This document shows, one piece after another, positions 1 through 9,015 of a stretch of DNA of 64,000 nucleotides (position 1 is its first letter; every line of letters begins with the position of its first letter). The DNA comes from Ahrensia sp. GTDB taxonomy: Bacteria; Pseudomonadota; Alphaproteobacteria; Rhizobiales; Rhizobiaceae. A program made the position numbers and the translations under genes. The DNA lies in contig JAPPOQ010000006.1 of the NCBI GenBank assembly GCA_028817895.1, positions 1 through 64,000 of the forward strand, in the 5' to 3' direction. Below the pieces are notes generated by a model. That model saw nothing but the letters and a program-made list of their open reading frames with translations. It was not told the origin of the DNA and did no database searches.

Positions 1-300
1 ATTGGAGCAGTTTGATGGGATGGATTTTTCGATCTGGCAAGGAGAACACCGCAGCGCGATGCTGAGCATCGCGCGAGGATTTCGACACCGCCAGAGCGTA
101 AAAGACACCCAAGCAAATGACATGCAAGGCAATGAAAATAAAATGTAATCTGCAATCGTTTGAACTTGCTTCTTTGCGCCCTGACTGTGTTGCGCACGAG
201 CTTGTGGTGCCCGCACCACGGCGCCGCACGCGCCTTGTCAGGTCACAAATTCCCTGCGTTCAAACGATTCAATCTGGGCGAGATTTGCTCTAGGGCAAAT
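1..300. repeat. MITE-like element, copy A (left end outside window)
   Basis: This stretch aligns along nearly its whole length with 7814-8138, at about 85% identity by eye over the first 115 bases and lower afterwards. The right end (about 262-300), read in reverse, matches the left end of the other copy (from 7788), so the element carries imperfect terminal inverted repeats of about 40 bases. No transposase is encoded, so it would be a non-autonomous element. Its right end runs into the last codons of the esterase-like gene that ends at 243. The outer left repeat is cut off by the window edge. Only the two-copy alignment and the inverted ends are seen directly; mobility is inferred. Confidence 0.7.
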
Positions 301-1298
301 TCGAGATAGAGCGTGCGTTGCAGCGGCCAGTGATTGTCGTCCGATACCAGGCCGATCCGGATTGAGCCGTCTGGCGCTTCAAACACAGACAACCCCTCCA
401 TATTGTCGATCTGCCAGTCACGATTGAGGTCGAGCACGACTGTCCCATCGAGTGGGTCGCCAGTCGGGTTTCCCTGCCAGGCAATGCGACGCAACCGCAT
501 ATGGGGACCAAGGGCGGGTGAGAATTTGCGCTCCAGCAAGAGTAGCGATCCGTCAGGCAAAAAATCGGCATCAGTGATGGCAAAGCCATCACGTTGAGCG
601 ACCGCGATTTCCTTCACAGAATTCGCCGTGATGATGAAGGCGCGATGATGCGTCTCTCCCCTTGGTGGCGTTTCGGCGATGGCCAGAAGCGCGCCGGCAA
701 AGGAAAGGTCGACGGGAATGGTTGCCAGCGCCTCAAGGCCGCGATTGTAGGACAATTGCTCGCCGGGCAATGGCGGCCCGAAGCGCGTCGATGCGGCGGT
801 GAGCAGATCATCACCGATCGCATAGCGCATGACGCGCGTGTCCTGCTCCGTCCCGACATAGGCTGCCGCGCCTTTGAATGTCAGGCTTTCCGCATCGCCA
901 AACCATTTGGCAGAGAACGTTTCGCCCGCCTCGTTAAGCAGCGGAGCCATCCGGGCCTGCTGAAGAGCAACAGGTCGACCACCTGCGTCTCGGTTGATTT
1001 CGGCGCGCAGCCAGAAGCCTGTGTCTGTAACGCCGGTCAGCAGGCCTTGGTCTGTCACCCGCAATCCCGATAGCGCGCCGAAGTCGGGGTCATTTGAACG
1101 CAGGACAAGGCCGCCGGTGAATCGAAAGCTCGATCTGTCGGCCTCGATCGCAGGACCGAAGTCCTCGACGGAAATTGGTGTTGCCTCAATCGAAATGGAG
1201 CGTGCATTGCGCCATGCACCATCGGTGCGCGTGAGAAAGGTGCTGCCGAGGGCGGCAATCAGGGCGACGGCGATCGCGGCCGCCAGCAGTCGGATCAT
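243..1298 (-). CDS. Esterase-like activity of phytase family protein
   Basis: The 351-residue protein starts with a hydrophobic N-terminal segment (about residues 1-20), so it is probably exported or membrane anchored. The rest resembles the 'esterase-like activity of phytase' family, a beta-propeller-type fold; internal clues are [20 protein letters not shown] near the start and NMEGLSVFE near the end. The substrate is not known. The ATG overlaps the cobT stop in an ATGA tetranucleotide, so it is translationally coupled to cobT, and I recall a gene of this type following cobT in related rhizobia. The last 18 or so residues are encoded by the terminal inverted repeat of the neighbouring element, so the natural C-terminus may have been replaced. 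Confidence 0.75.
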   Translation of the reverse strand: MIRLLAAAIAVALIAALGSTFLTRTDGAWRNARSISIEATPISVEDFGPAIEADRSSFRFTGGLVLRSNDPDFGALSGLRVTDQGLLTGVTDTGFWLRAEINRDAGGRPVALQQARMAPLLNEAGETFSAKWFGDAESLTFKGAAAYVGTEQDTRVMRYAIGDDLLTAASTRFGPPLPGEQLSYNRGLEALATIPVDLSFAGALLAIAETPPRGETHHRAFIITANSVKEIAVAQRDGFAITDADFLPDGSLLLLERKFSPALGPHMRLRRIAWQGNPTGDPLDGTVVLDLNRDWQIDNMEGLSVFEAPDGSIRIGLVSDDNHWPLQRTLYLEFALEQISPRLNRLNAGNL

Positions 1299-3217
1299 CC
1301 AATCAGACCGGCGGCGCGCTGGCGCTTGGGTCTGCGCTTGCGCTCCTTGGCCGTCTGCTCTTCAAACAAGGAGGCAAGTTGCTCCGTCATGGCGCCAGCC
1401 AGTTCCTCTGCATCGACGATGGTCACGGCGCGGCGATAATAGCGCGTGACATCGTGGCCAATGCCGATGGCCAGAAGTTCCACCGGTGAGCGCGTTTCGA
1501 TCTCTTCGATCATATGGCGAAGATGGCGCTCAAGATAATTGCCCGGATTGACCGAAAGCGTGGAATCATCGACAGGCGCGCCGTCGGAAATCATCATCAG
1601 AATCTTGCGCTGTTCGGGCCGCTTCAGCAGTCTTTGATGCGCCCAATCCAGCGCTTCTCCGTCGATGTTTTCCTTAAGCAGGCCTTCGCGCATCATCAGG
1701 CCAAGATTTTTGCGTGCGCGACGCCAGGGGGCATCCGCGCCCTTGTAGATGATATGGCGAAGGTCGTTGAGACGGCCGGGATTTGCAGGTTTGTTGGCCT
1801 TGAGCCAGGCGTCGCGAGACTGTCCGCCCTTCCATGCTTTTGTGGTGAAGCCGAGGATTTCCACCTTTACGCCGCAGCGTTCCAAAGTGCGGGCGAGAAT
1901 ATCAGCGCAAGTTGCGGCAACGGTAATCGGCCGCCCGCGCATCGAGCCTGAATTGTCGAGCAACAAGGTCACAACAGTGTCGCGGAAATCGGTGTCTCGT
2001 TCCATTTTGAATGACAGGGGTGCCGTGCGGTCCGTCACAATGCGGGGAAGGCGGGCCGGGTCGAGATAGCCTTCTTCGAGATCGAAATCCCAGGCACGGT
2101 TTTGCTGCGCCATGAGGCGGCGCTGCATGCGGTTGGCAAGCCGACCGACCACGCCTTGGAGATGAGACAATTGCTTGTCGAGGAAGGCGCGCAGCCTTTC
2201 CAGTTCGGCATCGTCACACAATTCTTCGGCTCGGATCTCCTCGTCATCCTTGGTGGAAAAAATCTTGTAGTCAGAAGTTGGCGGCAAATTTGAAAATGGT
2301 ATCTCAGGACGAGGTGCCTCGCCGGGTGTTTCTGCCGGGTCTTCCTCGTCGTCCTGCATCTCATCGCCGGTGGCTTCAGATGCCTCCATCTCACCGGCCT
2401 CTTCTTCCTCGCCGCTCGCCTCCTGCTCGTCGGGAGCGGCTTCATCGGAACCGGTTGCCTGCTCGTTTTCACGTTCCGCATCGTCGGCAGCTTCCTGCTG
2501 TTGATCGTCGTCCTCGCCCTGATCATTGTCATCATCGGGCAGGTCGGAACCGAGTTCATCGCCCATTTCAAGATTTGTGATGAGGTCGCGTGTGGTCTTG
2601 GCGAAGGCATTTTGATCATCCAGACAGTCGCCGAGGTTTTCGAACGCTTCGCCGGCCCGCTCCTCCACCCAATCACGCCACAAATCGACAATGTTCTCGG
2701 CCGACTTTGGCGGCGCCCGTCCGGTGATCTTTTCGCGCACCAGCATCGCCACCGCCTCTGCGAGCGGTGCATCGTCGCGGTTCATGGCTTCGGAAAAGCT
2801 TGAACGAAAATATTTGTCCTCCAGCATCTGGGCGAGATTATCACCCATGCCGGTCATCGCCTGGGACCCGATCGCCTCAACGCGCGCTTGCTCGACCGCG
2901 TTGTAGACCGCTCGGGCATTCTCGCCCGCTGGCATATGCTGAGCATGCACGCCGCTGTCATGTTTGGCACGGCGCAGCGCCATGGAATCCGACAGACCGC
3001 GCGTGACGGCAATCTCGGTTTGCGACGGGTTGCGTGAAGGCTCGGGCAGTCGAACACGATCTCCTGCGATCCCCGGCTTGTCCTTGCCATAGGTGATCTC
3101 AAGCTCGGCATCCTGCGCAATTGCGCGCATACACCCGGCCACGGAGGACTTCAGCGGCTCGACATCGGACATGGAAGCGGTGTTGCGCGAATTATCGCCA
3201 ATGCGTGACATGAACAT
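1295..3217 (-). CDS. cobT: Cobaltochelatase subunit CobT
   Basis: This is the large AAA-partner subunit of the aerobic ATP-dependent cobaltochelatase, which with CobS drives CobN to insert cobalt into hydrogenobyrinate a,c-diamide in vitamin B12 synthesis. At 640 residues it has the usual family length. The N-terminal domain (about 20-215) contains AGCMRAIA. A strongly acidic linker follows (about 219-300, rich in D, E and Q). A C-terminal von Willebrand A domain carries the MIDAS metal motif DNSGSM at 421-426. The start at 3217 gives an unusual MFMSR leader; ATG at 3172 (MSDVEPLKS) is an alternative. cobS lies 3.5 kb upstream on the same strand instead of adjacent, and cobN is not in the window. 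Confidence 0.97.
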   Translation of the reverse strand: MFMSRIGDNSRNTASMSDVEPLKSSVAGCMRAIAQDAELEITYGKDKPGIAGDRVRLPEPSRNPSQTEIAVTRGLSDSMALRRAKHDSGVHAQHMPAGENARAVYNAVEQARVEAIGSQAMTGMGDNLAQMLEDKYFRSSFSEAMNRDDAPLAEAVAMLVREKITGRAPPKSAENIVDLWRDWVEERAGEAFENLGDCLDDQNAFAKTTRDLITNLEMGDELGSDLPDDDNDQGEDDDQQQEAADDAERENEQATGSDEAAPDEQEASGEEEEAGEMEASEATGDEMQDDEEDPAETPGEAPRPEIPFSNLPPTSDYKIFSTKDDEEIRAEELCDDAELERLRAFLDKQLSHLQGVVGRLANRMQRRLMAQQNRAWDFDLEEGYLDPARLPRIVTDRTAPLSFKMERDTDFRDTVVTLLLDNSGSMRGRPITVAATCADILARTLERCGVKVEILGFTTKAWKGGQSRDAWLKANKPANPGRLNDLRHIIYKGADAPWRRARKNLGLMMREGLLKENIDGEALDWAHQRLLKRPEQRKILMMISDGAPVDDSTLSVNPGNYLERHLRHMIEEIETRSPVELLAIGIGHDVTRYYRRAVTIVDAEELAGAMTEQLASLFEEQTAKERKRRPKRQRAAGLIG

Positions 3218-3314
3218 ACTCGGTCAACGGGTCTCGACGCTTGTTAGCACAGCACGGTGCTGAGTCGACATGTTGTGACAGTCGGACGGCCCATCAAGCG
3301 TCTTCACAAACGAC

Positions 3315-3575
3315 CTATGGCAATTCTGCTTCATCAATGAGGGTATGATGGAGTGACGGCTTGGGAATATCTCTCCCAAGCTCAAGCGCCTGATCCAACC
3401 AGTCGCGCGCAGCGGACCGGACATCTGCTATTGCCTCCGCTTCCGTCTCGCCATCGTCCATCCAGCCTGGCAAATCGGGTAACGTCGCCATCCATCCGCC
3501 ACCTTCATCGGAACTCAATTGTTGAATGAGAACCAGATATTCTTCGATCTGCGCCATGTCTTCGATTGTGGTCAT
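3315..3575 (-). CDS. hicB: HicB-family antitoxin
   Basis: This small protein of about 86 residues has the HicB partial RNase H fold signature: EEYLVLIQQL, then a glycine-rich turn (DEGGGW), LPDLPGWMDDGET and a helix EAEAIADVRSAARDWL. HicB neutralises the HicA mRNA interferase and usually represses its own operon. The ATG at 3575 lies four bases past the hicA stop. A longer frame reaches back to a TTG at 3599, overlapping hicA, and is less likely. No separate C-terminal DNA-binding domain is visible, so it may be the short type. Its partner hicA carries a frameshift, so the antitoxin may now be an orphan. Confidence 0.8.
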   Translation of the reverse strand: MTTIEDMAQIEEYLVLIQQLSSDEGGGWMATLPDLPGWMDDGETEAEAIADVRSAARDWLDQALELGRDIPKPSLHHTLIDEAELP

Positions 3576-3579
3576 TGGC

Positions 3580-3811
3580 TCACTCACTGGCGCAATCAAC
3601 GGGTCCTGACCCTAGATACACGACGAGCTTTCTGATGTAGACGGGCTTGATTGGGCGTCTTGCTGGGATCGTCAAAATAGCATGCTCTCCGGGGAAATGC
3701 ACTTTGTAGTGTGAACCGCCACCCGATGGCGGTCTGCACGTTGCCCCCAACCTCATTTCCTGCTTTCTCGACATCCTGAACGCGCCAATTTGCGCGTGGA
3801 TTTTGGCGCAT
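3580..3811 (-). pseudogene. hicA: HicA-family mRNA interferase toxin, frameshifted
   Basis: Two overlapping frames together make one HicA protein. The first frame from ATG at 3811 reads MRQNPRANWRVQDVEKA, the N-terminal half typical of this HicA subgroup. The second gives CRPPSGGGSHYKV and IPARRPIKPVYIRKLV, including the catalytic histidine in GSHYKV. The frames join at a run of five C on the plus strand (3744-3748); removing one base gives an intact 76-residue protein. Upstream of 3811 there is no better ATG in frame. This is therefore a one-base insertion in a homopolymer, which may be a real inactivation, a phase-variable tract or a sequencing error. The shorter second frame alone (ATG 3774) would lack the N-terminal strand and helix. 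Confidence 0.75.
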
Positions 3812-4242
3812 TTTCAAAAGTGTTTTTATCGAGATCTTCCGCGGCAAAAAATTTGGCGGTCTGAAAGACCCATAATAAACAGCGACCGAAACTGCGGATG
3901 CTTTATCCCCGATTACTCTCACCTTTTGTGTCCAGTTCAGTGTCATCACCTGCTTTTTGATGGCTTGTCGGAAGCCACACTCACCGCGCTTTCCTTCTGT
4001 TACTCTTCAAAAGAGTATTGGCGGAACTCCGCCAAGGACAAGCCGCTCAATTCCGCCTTGGGCGAGGAGTTTTCAGCGGCACTTCTTCGCCTTAAGATGC
4101 GGGAGTGGAGCAGCTATGCGAGCCACTTCCGCCAATGGGAGAAAGAGCACACCCTTTATGTATGACCGCGTTGATTGAGTTGTCTCGATTCCGGCGGTGA
4201 TTTGCTCTGGCCCTCAGTGGCCCCAACGAAAGGTCGTCATTC
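3812..4242. other. Non-coding stretch with nested inverted repeats
   Basis: No convincing gene is seen. Bases 4001-4017 form a perfect 7-bp hairpin (TACTCTT/AAGAGTA), directly followed by another at 4018-4035 (TTGGCGG/CCGCCAA). A 10-base arm at 4017-4026 (ATTGGCGGAA) is the exact inverse of 4127-4136 (TTCCGCCAAT), and GCCGCT at 4042-4047 pairs with AGCGGC at 4075-4080 inside it. The minus strand at about 3975-4036 weakly resembles the end of cobS, with an internal stop. This looks like a decayed repeat or remnant rather than a gene. Confidence 0.5.
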
Positions 4243-4656
4243 ATGCCACTCGAAGCTCAACTAATCCTGTGTCCGGTAAATCTTCGGCATGCGAAGTTGG
4301 ATCTGAGAGCCTTTGAGGAGGCGGCTGCGATGGCGTTTCGGAGGCAGGCCGATCTCCTCGTCGCGACGGTTGCACCAGAGATGGAACGCAATTTAAACAT
4401 CCGCGACTCCGTTGCCTACTGGACAGAAAAGCTGAACGAGTTTCTGGAAGAGAACGCGCCGGCGGATGTCAATGTCGAAGCGGTGGTTAGGACGGGCGCT
4501 GTTCATCGTCAGATCGTGAGATTGGCCGAAGAACGACAGGTCGATGTGATTGTGATGGAATCCGCCAATCCGAAAATCCAAGACTATCTTCTCGGTACGA
4601 CTGCAAGCCATGTCGTGACACATGCGCACTGCTCGGTTTTTGTCGTGCGGGGTTGA
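4243..4656 (+). CDS. Universal stress protein, UspA family
   Basis: The 137-residue protein has a single Usp domain. It starts with the strand LILCPVNLRH, has a long middle helix (FEEAAAMAFRRQADLL), and ends with VIVMESANP, then LLGTTASHVV and CSVFVVRG. The usual ATP-binding pattern G-2X-G-9X-G(S/T) is only partly kept: LGTTASH is present but the first glycine is replaced in SANPKIQD, so nucleotide binding is doubtful. A purine-rich AAAGG lies upstream of the ATG. It stands alone and converges with the BCCT transporter gene, with a hairpin between the two stops. A role in stress survival is inferred from the family only. Confidence 0.85.
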   Translation: MPLEAQLILCPVNLRHAKLDLRAFEEAAAMAFRRQADLLVATVAPEMERNLNIRDSVAYWTEKLNEFLEENAPADVNVEAVVRTGAVHRQIVRLAEERQVDVIVMESANPKIQDYLLGTTASHVVTHAHCSVFVVRG

Positions 4657-4678
4657 GCGAGGCTCCGGCACGTCAAAA

Positions 4679-4710
4679 TGACATCCCCCCGATGTCACCG
4701 GGGGATGTCA
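4679..4710 (-). terminator. Hairpin terminator between usp and the BCCT gene
   Basis: TGACATCCCCC and GGGGGATGTCA form an 11-bp perfect stem with a 10-base loop. On the minus strand the stem is followed by TTTTG, so it best serves the BCCT transporter, which stops 16 bases before it. On the plus strand it lies 22 bases after the usp stop without a T-run and may act weakly in that direction. Confidence 0.7.
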
Positions 4711-4725
4711 GGCCAAACGATCACC

Positions 4726-6333
4726 TTAGATTTTGCGGTACTCCTGCCGCAATGCAAGCCAGAGGCAGTAGCACATCACCAAGATCACCAGGGTGAACGG
4801 AATGCCCATGGACACTGCGGCACCCTGAAGCGCGTTCAATCCCCCGCCCAGCAAGAGAGCAATCGCGACCAGACCCTCCAGCGTGCACCACCAGACCCGC
4901 TGCACAACGGGTGCATCAAGCTTGCCGCCAGCAGTGATGGTGTCGATCACAAGCGAACCGGAGTCGGACGATGTAACAAAGAAGATCACGATTAGAACCA
5001 GCGAAATCGGCGCTATGACAGAGTAGAGCGGCAGCTCTTTGAGGAAGCCGAACAGGGCTCCTTCAGGTGCATAGCTGTCGATCACCGTAGCCCGAACGCC
5101 TTCGGCTCCACCTGCGTTCAGCATGTCGATTGCGGCACCTCCAAAGGTCGACATCCACAGTGCGCAGACACAGGTCGGTGCGATCAGAGCGCACAGCACG
5201 AATTCCCGCACCGTGCGACCTCGGGAGATGCGCGCGATGAACATGCCCACGAAGGGCGACCATGCGATCCACCAGGCCCAGTAGAAGGTTGTCCAGCCAT
5301 GGAAGTAGCTGGTGTCCTCGCGCCCGAATGGGTTGGACAGGGCCGGCAGCATCATCACATAGTCGACCATCACGGAGAAGTAGCGCGAAATCGCAGTCGC
5401 TACGCCGGTCATCGCGATCACGAAGATGAACAGGCCTACGGCCATGATCATGTTGATTTCGGACAGTCTCTTCACACCGGCATCCATGCCCAGAAGAACC
5501 GAGCCCAATGCGATCAGGGTGATTCCCACAATGATGATCACCGTCAATGTAGGTGATTGCGCTATTCCGAATACCTCGTTCAGGCCGGCGGCGACCTGTT
5601 GTGCACCAAGACCCAACGATGTGGTGAGGCCAAACAGCGTGGCAAACACGGCCAACGTGTCGATGACATGCCCCCAAAAGCCCCATACGCGCTCGCCCAG
5701 CAAGGGGAAGAATGCGGAACGAAGTGTCAGCGGCAAATTCAGATTGTAAGCAAAGATCGCCAGCGAAAGACCGACGGCCGCGTAGATCGCCCATCCTTCG
5801 AGACCCCAATGGTGGATGGTCCCGACAATGCCGGCATACTCATTGCCCGGCTGGTTGATATCAACACCTAGCGGTCGTGCGTTGCCGCCTTCCGCGAAGT
5901 TGTAATAGACGGGCTCCATCACGCCGAAGAACAGCAATCCAATGCCGATTCCGGCAGCGAACATCATCGCGATCCACCCGGCGTAGGAATAGTCTGGCTT
6001 GGCATCCTTGCCGCCAATTCTCACCTTGCCGACCGGCAAGACGATAAGCGCCAGACAAAACAGGGTAATGCCGTTCACCGAAAGCACGAGGTACCAGTCA
6101 AACGTGCTGGTTAGCCAAGGCCTGAGCCAACCAAAAAAACTGGCCGCTGCCTCCTGATTGGCGAGCGCGGCAATCACAAATCCAAGGATCAACAATCCCG
6201 AAACGATGAAGACCGGATTGTGAATGTCGAGTCCCAACGGCCGGATATTGTCCTGTCCCAGCTTGTACTTGGTTTCAAAATCCCAAACCCGTGGATCAGG
6301 ATCGAGCATCTCTTTCGCATCAGTTTCCGACAT
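4726..6333 (-). CDS. BCCT family betaine/carnitine/choline transporter
   Basis: The 535-residue inner-membrane protein shows about 12 hydrophobic segments and the family signature around FYWAWWIAWSPFVGMFIARIS. It also has a glycine-rich segment (GLGAQQVAAGL) after helix 5 and MFAAGIGIGLLFFGVMEP near residues 120-135. The MxGxGxxxG-type GIGIGLLF segment in helix 3 is typical of sodium-coupled betaine or choline carriers. The C-terminal tail is short, so osmosensing of the BetP kind is unlikely. No choline or betaine catabolic gene is directly adjacent. The methylated-amine operon at 18-25 kb and the GMC oxidoreductase at 44-45.5 kb could use its substrates, which is inference. Confidence 0.93.
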   Translation of the reverse strand: MSETDAKEMLDPDPRVWDFETKYKLGQDNIRPLGLDIHNPVFIVSGLLILGFVIAALANQEAAASFFGWLRPWLTSTFDWYLVLSVNGITLFCLALIVLPVGKVRIGGKDAKPDYSYAGWIAMMFAAGIGIGLLFFGVMEPVYYNFAEGGNARPLGVDINQPGNEYAGIVGTIHHWGLEGWAIYAAVGLSLAIFAYNLNLPLTLRSAFFPLLGERVWGFWGHVIDTLAVFATLFGLTTSLGLGAQQVAAGLNEVFGIAQSPTLTVIIIVGITLIALGSVLLGMDAGVKRLSEINMIMAVGLFIFVIAMTGVATAISRYFSVMVDYVMMLPALSNPFGREDTSYFHGWTTFYWAWWIAWSPFVGMFIARISRGRTVREFVLCALIAPTCVCALWMSTFGGAAIDMLNAGGAEGVRATVIDSYAPEGALFGFLKELPLYSVIAPISLVLIVIFFVTSSDSGSLVIDTITAGGKLDAPVVQRVWWCTLEGLVAIALLLGGGLNALQGAAVSMGIPFTLVILVMCYCLWLALRQEYRKI

Positions 6334-6749
6334 TTGTGCTCCCCATCACTTTGTCCTCTCAATGTTAATTTCCAGGACATCGACTCTATACATATTCAAT
6401 TTTTGGCACTCTGGACAGTGCATTCCTCCTTTTTGTTGCTGCCTTGTGCAGAAGTTGCCGGTCCTACAAGCGATGTGCGCCGTTGCTGCGCTCGTTTCAC
6501 AAGGTTCAAAAATTGATGAAAGCTGGTGAACTTCTGGTCGCTCGGTGGCCTCAACATACAGCGCGCTGAGCGAGGGCCTTCGAACGGCCTGGGACGGGAC
6601 TCGGCCCAGGCGACGTTCGCTGGTCCATTTCTGCCGTGGCGGGGCGTTTATAAGTGATGGCTGTGCTTCACCACCGCTCATGCCGCCAGGCAGGTCGGTC
6701 AAAGTGACCAGACCGCTGCTGCGGTCAATTGGACTTCGTCGGAGAAATC
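6334..6749. other. 416-bp intergenic region, no supported gene
   Basis: This holds the upstream region of the BCCT gene and the downstream region of cobS, both on the minus strand. Open frames here on both strands have arginine- and serine-rich composition, no ribosome binding site and no recognisable domain, so I do not call them. A hairpin GCCTGGG/CCCAGGC sits at 6587-6593 and 6605-6611. The stretch may be a decayed or repeated intergenic element. Confidence 0.5.
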
Positions 6750-7724
6750 CTATCCCAAGGCGACATTCACCGCGCTTTCCTTGAGCTCTTCCCCGAATGC
6801 GCGCTGGTAGAACTCCGCAACCAGTGTTCGTTCCAACTCATCGCATTTATTGAGGAAGGTGAGGCGGAAGGCGAAGGGGATGTCGCCGAAGATGATCGCG
6901 TTTTCAGCCCAGGTGAGCACGGTGCGCGGGCTCATCACGGTTGAAAGATCACCATTGATGAAGGCGGCTCGCGTCATATCTGCAACGCGCACCATATTTG
7001 AGACGATCTCGCGACCGTTCTTGTCTTTCCAGTCCTTCACCTTGGCGGCGACGATGTCAGTCTCATGGTCATGTGGAAGATAGTTAAGCGTCGTTACGAT
7101 CGACCAGCGGTCCATCTGCCCCTGATTGATCTGCTGGGTACCGTGATACAGGCCGGACGTGTCGCCGAGGCCCACCGTGTTGGTCGTCGCGAACAGGCGA
7201 AATGCCGGATGCGGGTGGATAACGCGGCTCTGGTCTAACAGCGTAAGGCGTCCTGCCACTTCAAGCACACGCTGAATCACGAACATCACATCCGGGCGGC
7301 CGGCATCATATTCGTCAAACACGAGGGCGATGTTGTTTTGCAGGGCCCAGGGCAAAATCCCGTCCTGGAATTTCGTGACCTGCTGGCCGTCCTCCAGAAC
7401 AATCGCGTCCTTACCCACCAGGTCGATGCGAGAAATGTGGCTGTCGAGATTGACGCGCACGGTCGGCCAGTTCAGTCGAGCGCCAACCTGTTCGATATGA
7501 GTTGACTTGCCGGTGCCGTGATAGCCGGTCACCATAACGCGTCGATTATGCGCATAACCGGCCAGAATGGCGAGTGTTGTGTCCTTATCGAAGAGGTAGT
7601 CATCATCAACCGTGGGAACGTGTTCTGAAGGCTCGCCATAGGCGGGCACTTCCATGTCGGAATCGATGCCGAATGTTTCCCGAACCGAGACCTTGCGGTC
7701 CGGCATTGCGTCTTGCTGGTTCAT
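6750..7724 (-). CDS. cobS: Cobaltochelatase subunit CobS (AAA+ ATPase)
   Basis: CobS is the AAA+ ATPase of the aerobic cobaltochelatase and forms a hexameric ring with CobT that powers cobalt insertion by CobN in cobalamin synthesis. At 324 residues it has family length. The Walker A motif GYHGTGKST lies at 67-75 and the Walker B motif LVFDEYD at 134-140; a sensor region [19 protein letters not shown] follows. The conserved N-terminus ([16 protein letters not shown]) supports the ATG at 7724. Upstream, within about 65 bases of the start, lies copy B of the MITE-like element, which may have changed the promoter. A DnaJ-like gene follows further upstream on the same strand. Confidence 0.97.
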   Translation of the reverse strand: MNQQDAMPDRKVSVRETFGIDSDMEVPAYGEPSEHVPTVDDDYLFDKDTTLAILAGYAHNRRVMVTGYHGTGKSTHIEQVGARLNWPTVRVNLDSHISRIDLVGKDAIVLEDGQQVTKFQDGILPWALQNNIALVFDEYDAGRPDVMFVIQRVLEVAGRLTLLDQSRVIHPHPAFRLFATTNTVGLGDTSGLYHGTQQINQGQMDRWSIVTTLNYLPHDHETDIVAAKVKDWKDKNGREIVSNMVRVADMTRAAFINGDLSTVMSPRTVLTWAENAIIFGDIPFAFRLTFLNKCDELERTLVAEFYQRAFGEELKESAVNVALG

Positions 7725-7787
7725 GAAAAGTCTCTCGCAACGTGCGGCGGCTGGCGCTACCGATCTTACTCTCGTCTCAAATTTCGC

Positions 7788-8138
7788 TTTGCTTTAGAGC
7801 AAGTCTCGCTCAGATTGAAGCAGTTTGATGGGATGAATTTGTCGATCTGGCAAGGAGAACAGCGCAGAGCGATGCAAGGCATTGCGCGGGGGTCTCGACA
7901 CCGTGCGAGCGACAAAAGAAACCCGAGCAATCCGTTTGCAACACACTCAGAGTGAAACAATCTCCACAGTCGTTTCAGCTTGGTTCTTTGCGTCCCGACA
8001 GCGCCGCGCCCAGGTGTGCGAGATGTCTGGTGGTGCCCGCGCCACGACGTCGCACGCGCGCGCCTTCGATCACTGTATGTCAGGCTACAAATTCCATGCG
8101 CTCTAACGGTTCAGTCTGGGCGAGCTTTGCTTTGGCAG
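7788..8138. repeat. MITE-like element, copy B (complete)
   Basis: The left end (TTTGCTTTAGAGCAAG, 7788 onward) is an imperfect inverse of the right end (to about 8138) and also of the right end of copy A near 262-300. The interior aligns with 1-260 in the same orientation, for example TCGATCTGGCAAGGAGAAC in both. The element carries no transposase and no plausible gene; frames inside it have no ribosome binding site. It sits between the DnaJ-like gene and cobS. Exact borders and target-site duplications could not be fixed by eye. The intergenic bases on either side (7725-7787 and 8139-8228) show nothing else recognisable. Confidence 0.75.
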
Positions 8139-8228
8139 ACGCGCCGAAAGGCTCGAAAGAACATGGCGCAACATTCCGGTGAAGCCGATGCGTACAGGTG
8201 TGTATGAGGGGTGTGGGAAGCGTCACCC

Positions 8229-8843
8229 TCAACAAAGGCCTGATTTCTTGAGAACCTTGTAGGCTGCCAGCACCTGTTGGAGCCGCTGCTCAGATGAACG
8301 GTCACCCTTATTGCTGTCGGGATGGTTCTGCTTCACCAGATCCTTGTACTTCTTGGTGATGTGTTCGGCTGAGGCCGTCGAAGGCAGGCCGAGATCGTGC
8401 AATGCCCTTTCCTCGAGTCGCTTCAGCTTGCGCGGCCCCTTTGTGGTAGGGATGCGCTTGCCATCGGGTGTGTACCGGTTGCGCACCTTGGCGTGCCATC
8501 CCGGCGTGGCACGCAGGGTGGATTCATCAACCGGTTCGGCCTTGCGGGTTCCCATTTTCCATGTGGGGCGATGGCCAGTGAAGTTTTCCTTCTGGTAACG
8601 GGCAATCTCATCGTCGGACAGACCGGAGAAGTAGTTGAAATTTTTGTTGTATTGACGAACGTGGTCGATGCACAATTTGATGTACTGGCCTTCGCGATTG
8701 CGCCCCATGGGCGCTTTGTGCGTGCCGGGCTGCTCGCACCCCTCCCAAGCGCATTGGGTAGCCTTCTTGGCAGCCTCTTCTTTCGCTTTCGCGCCGCGCG
8801 GCTTGATGCGAATTTTCTCAAAAAGATCAGCGTTGGAAGCCAT
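8229..8843 (-). CDS. DnaJ-domain protein next to cobS
   Basis: This 204-residue protein has a C-terminal J domain (about 145-204): LHDLGLPSTASAEHITKKYKDLV, then the HPD motif in NHPDSNKGD and LAAYKVLKKSG. HPD is the residue triplet by which J proteins stimulate the ATPase of DnaK. The N-terminal part contains two cysteines (CAWEGCEQPG) followed by LCIDHVRQYNKNFNYF, possibly a small metal site. I recall similar proteins encoded beside cobS in other Rhizobiales, but a chaperone role for cobaltochelatase is only a guess. The start at 8843 fits the conserved N-terminus of basic residues after MASNADLFEKIRI. Confidence 0.85.
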   Translation of the reverse strand: MASNADLFEKIRIKPRGAKAKEEAAKKATQCAWEGCEQPGTHKAPMGRNREGQYIKLCIDHVRQYNKNFNYFSGLSDDEIARYQKENFTGHRPTWKMGTRKAEPVDESTLRATPGWHAKVRNRYTPDGKRIPTTKGPRKLKRLEERALHDLGLPSTASAEHITKKYKDLVKQNHPDSNKGDRSSEQRLQQVLAAYKVLKKSGLC

Positions 8844-9015
8844 AGGCTGTCAATGTCCCTCTGCCTGCTCGCCCTAAGCGGCGTGAAAGTCGCTCGCACG
8901 AATTGCGACCTGTTGCGCCGGTCACTCAAAGGCGCGAAACGGTAAGCGCGATCGTGCAATTGGAAGCGCATGTGTATAGTGCAAGGTGTTTCAAAATTCC
9001 AGTGTGGAGTGGACA

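Noticed and set aside
3803-4165. Plus-strand 120-codon frame over the structured remnant
   Set aside because: Much of it is antisense to the hicA N-terminus and the hairpins, and it shows no domain.
6346-6702. 118-codon frame between the BCCT gene and cobS
   Set aside because: No domain or ribosome binding site, and the opposite strand is also open. Kept only as an unexplained intergenic stretch.
7766-8207. Short frames inside the MITE-like copy B
   Set aside because: They are formed by the repeat itself on both strands, with no start signals.
7725-8228. Cobalamin riboswitch upstream of cobS
   Set aside because: No B12-box-like sequence or long structured leader was found; the space is taken by the repeat element.
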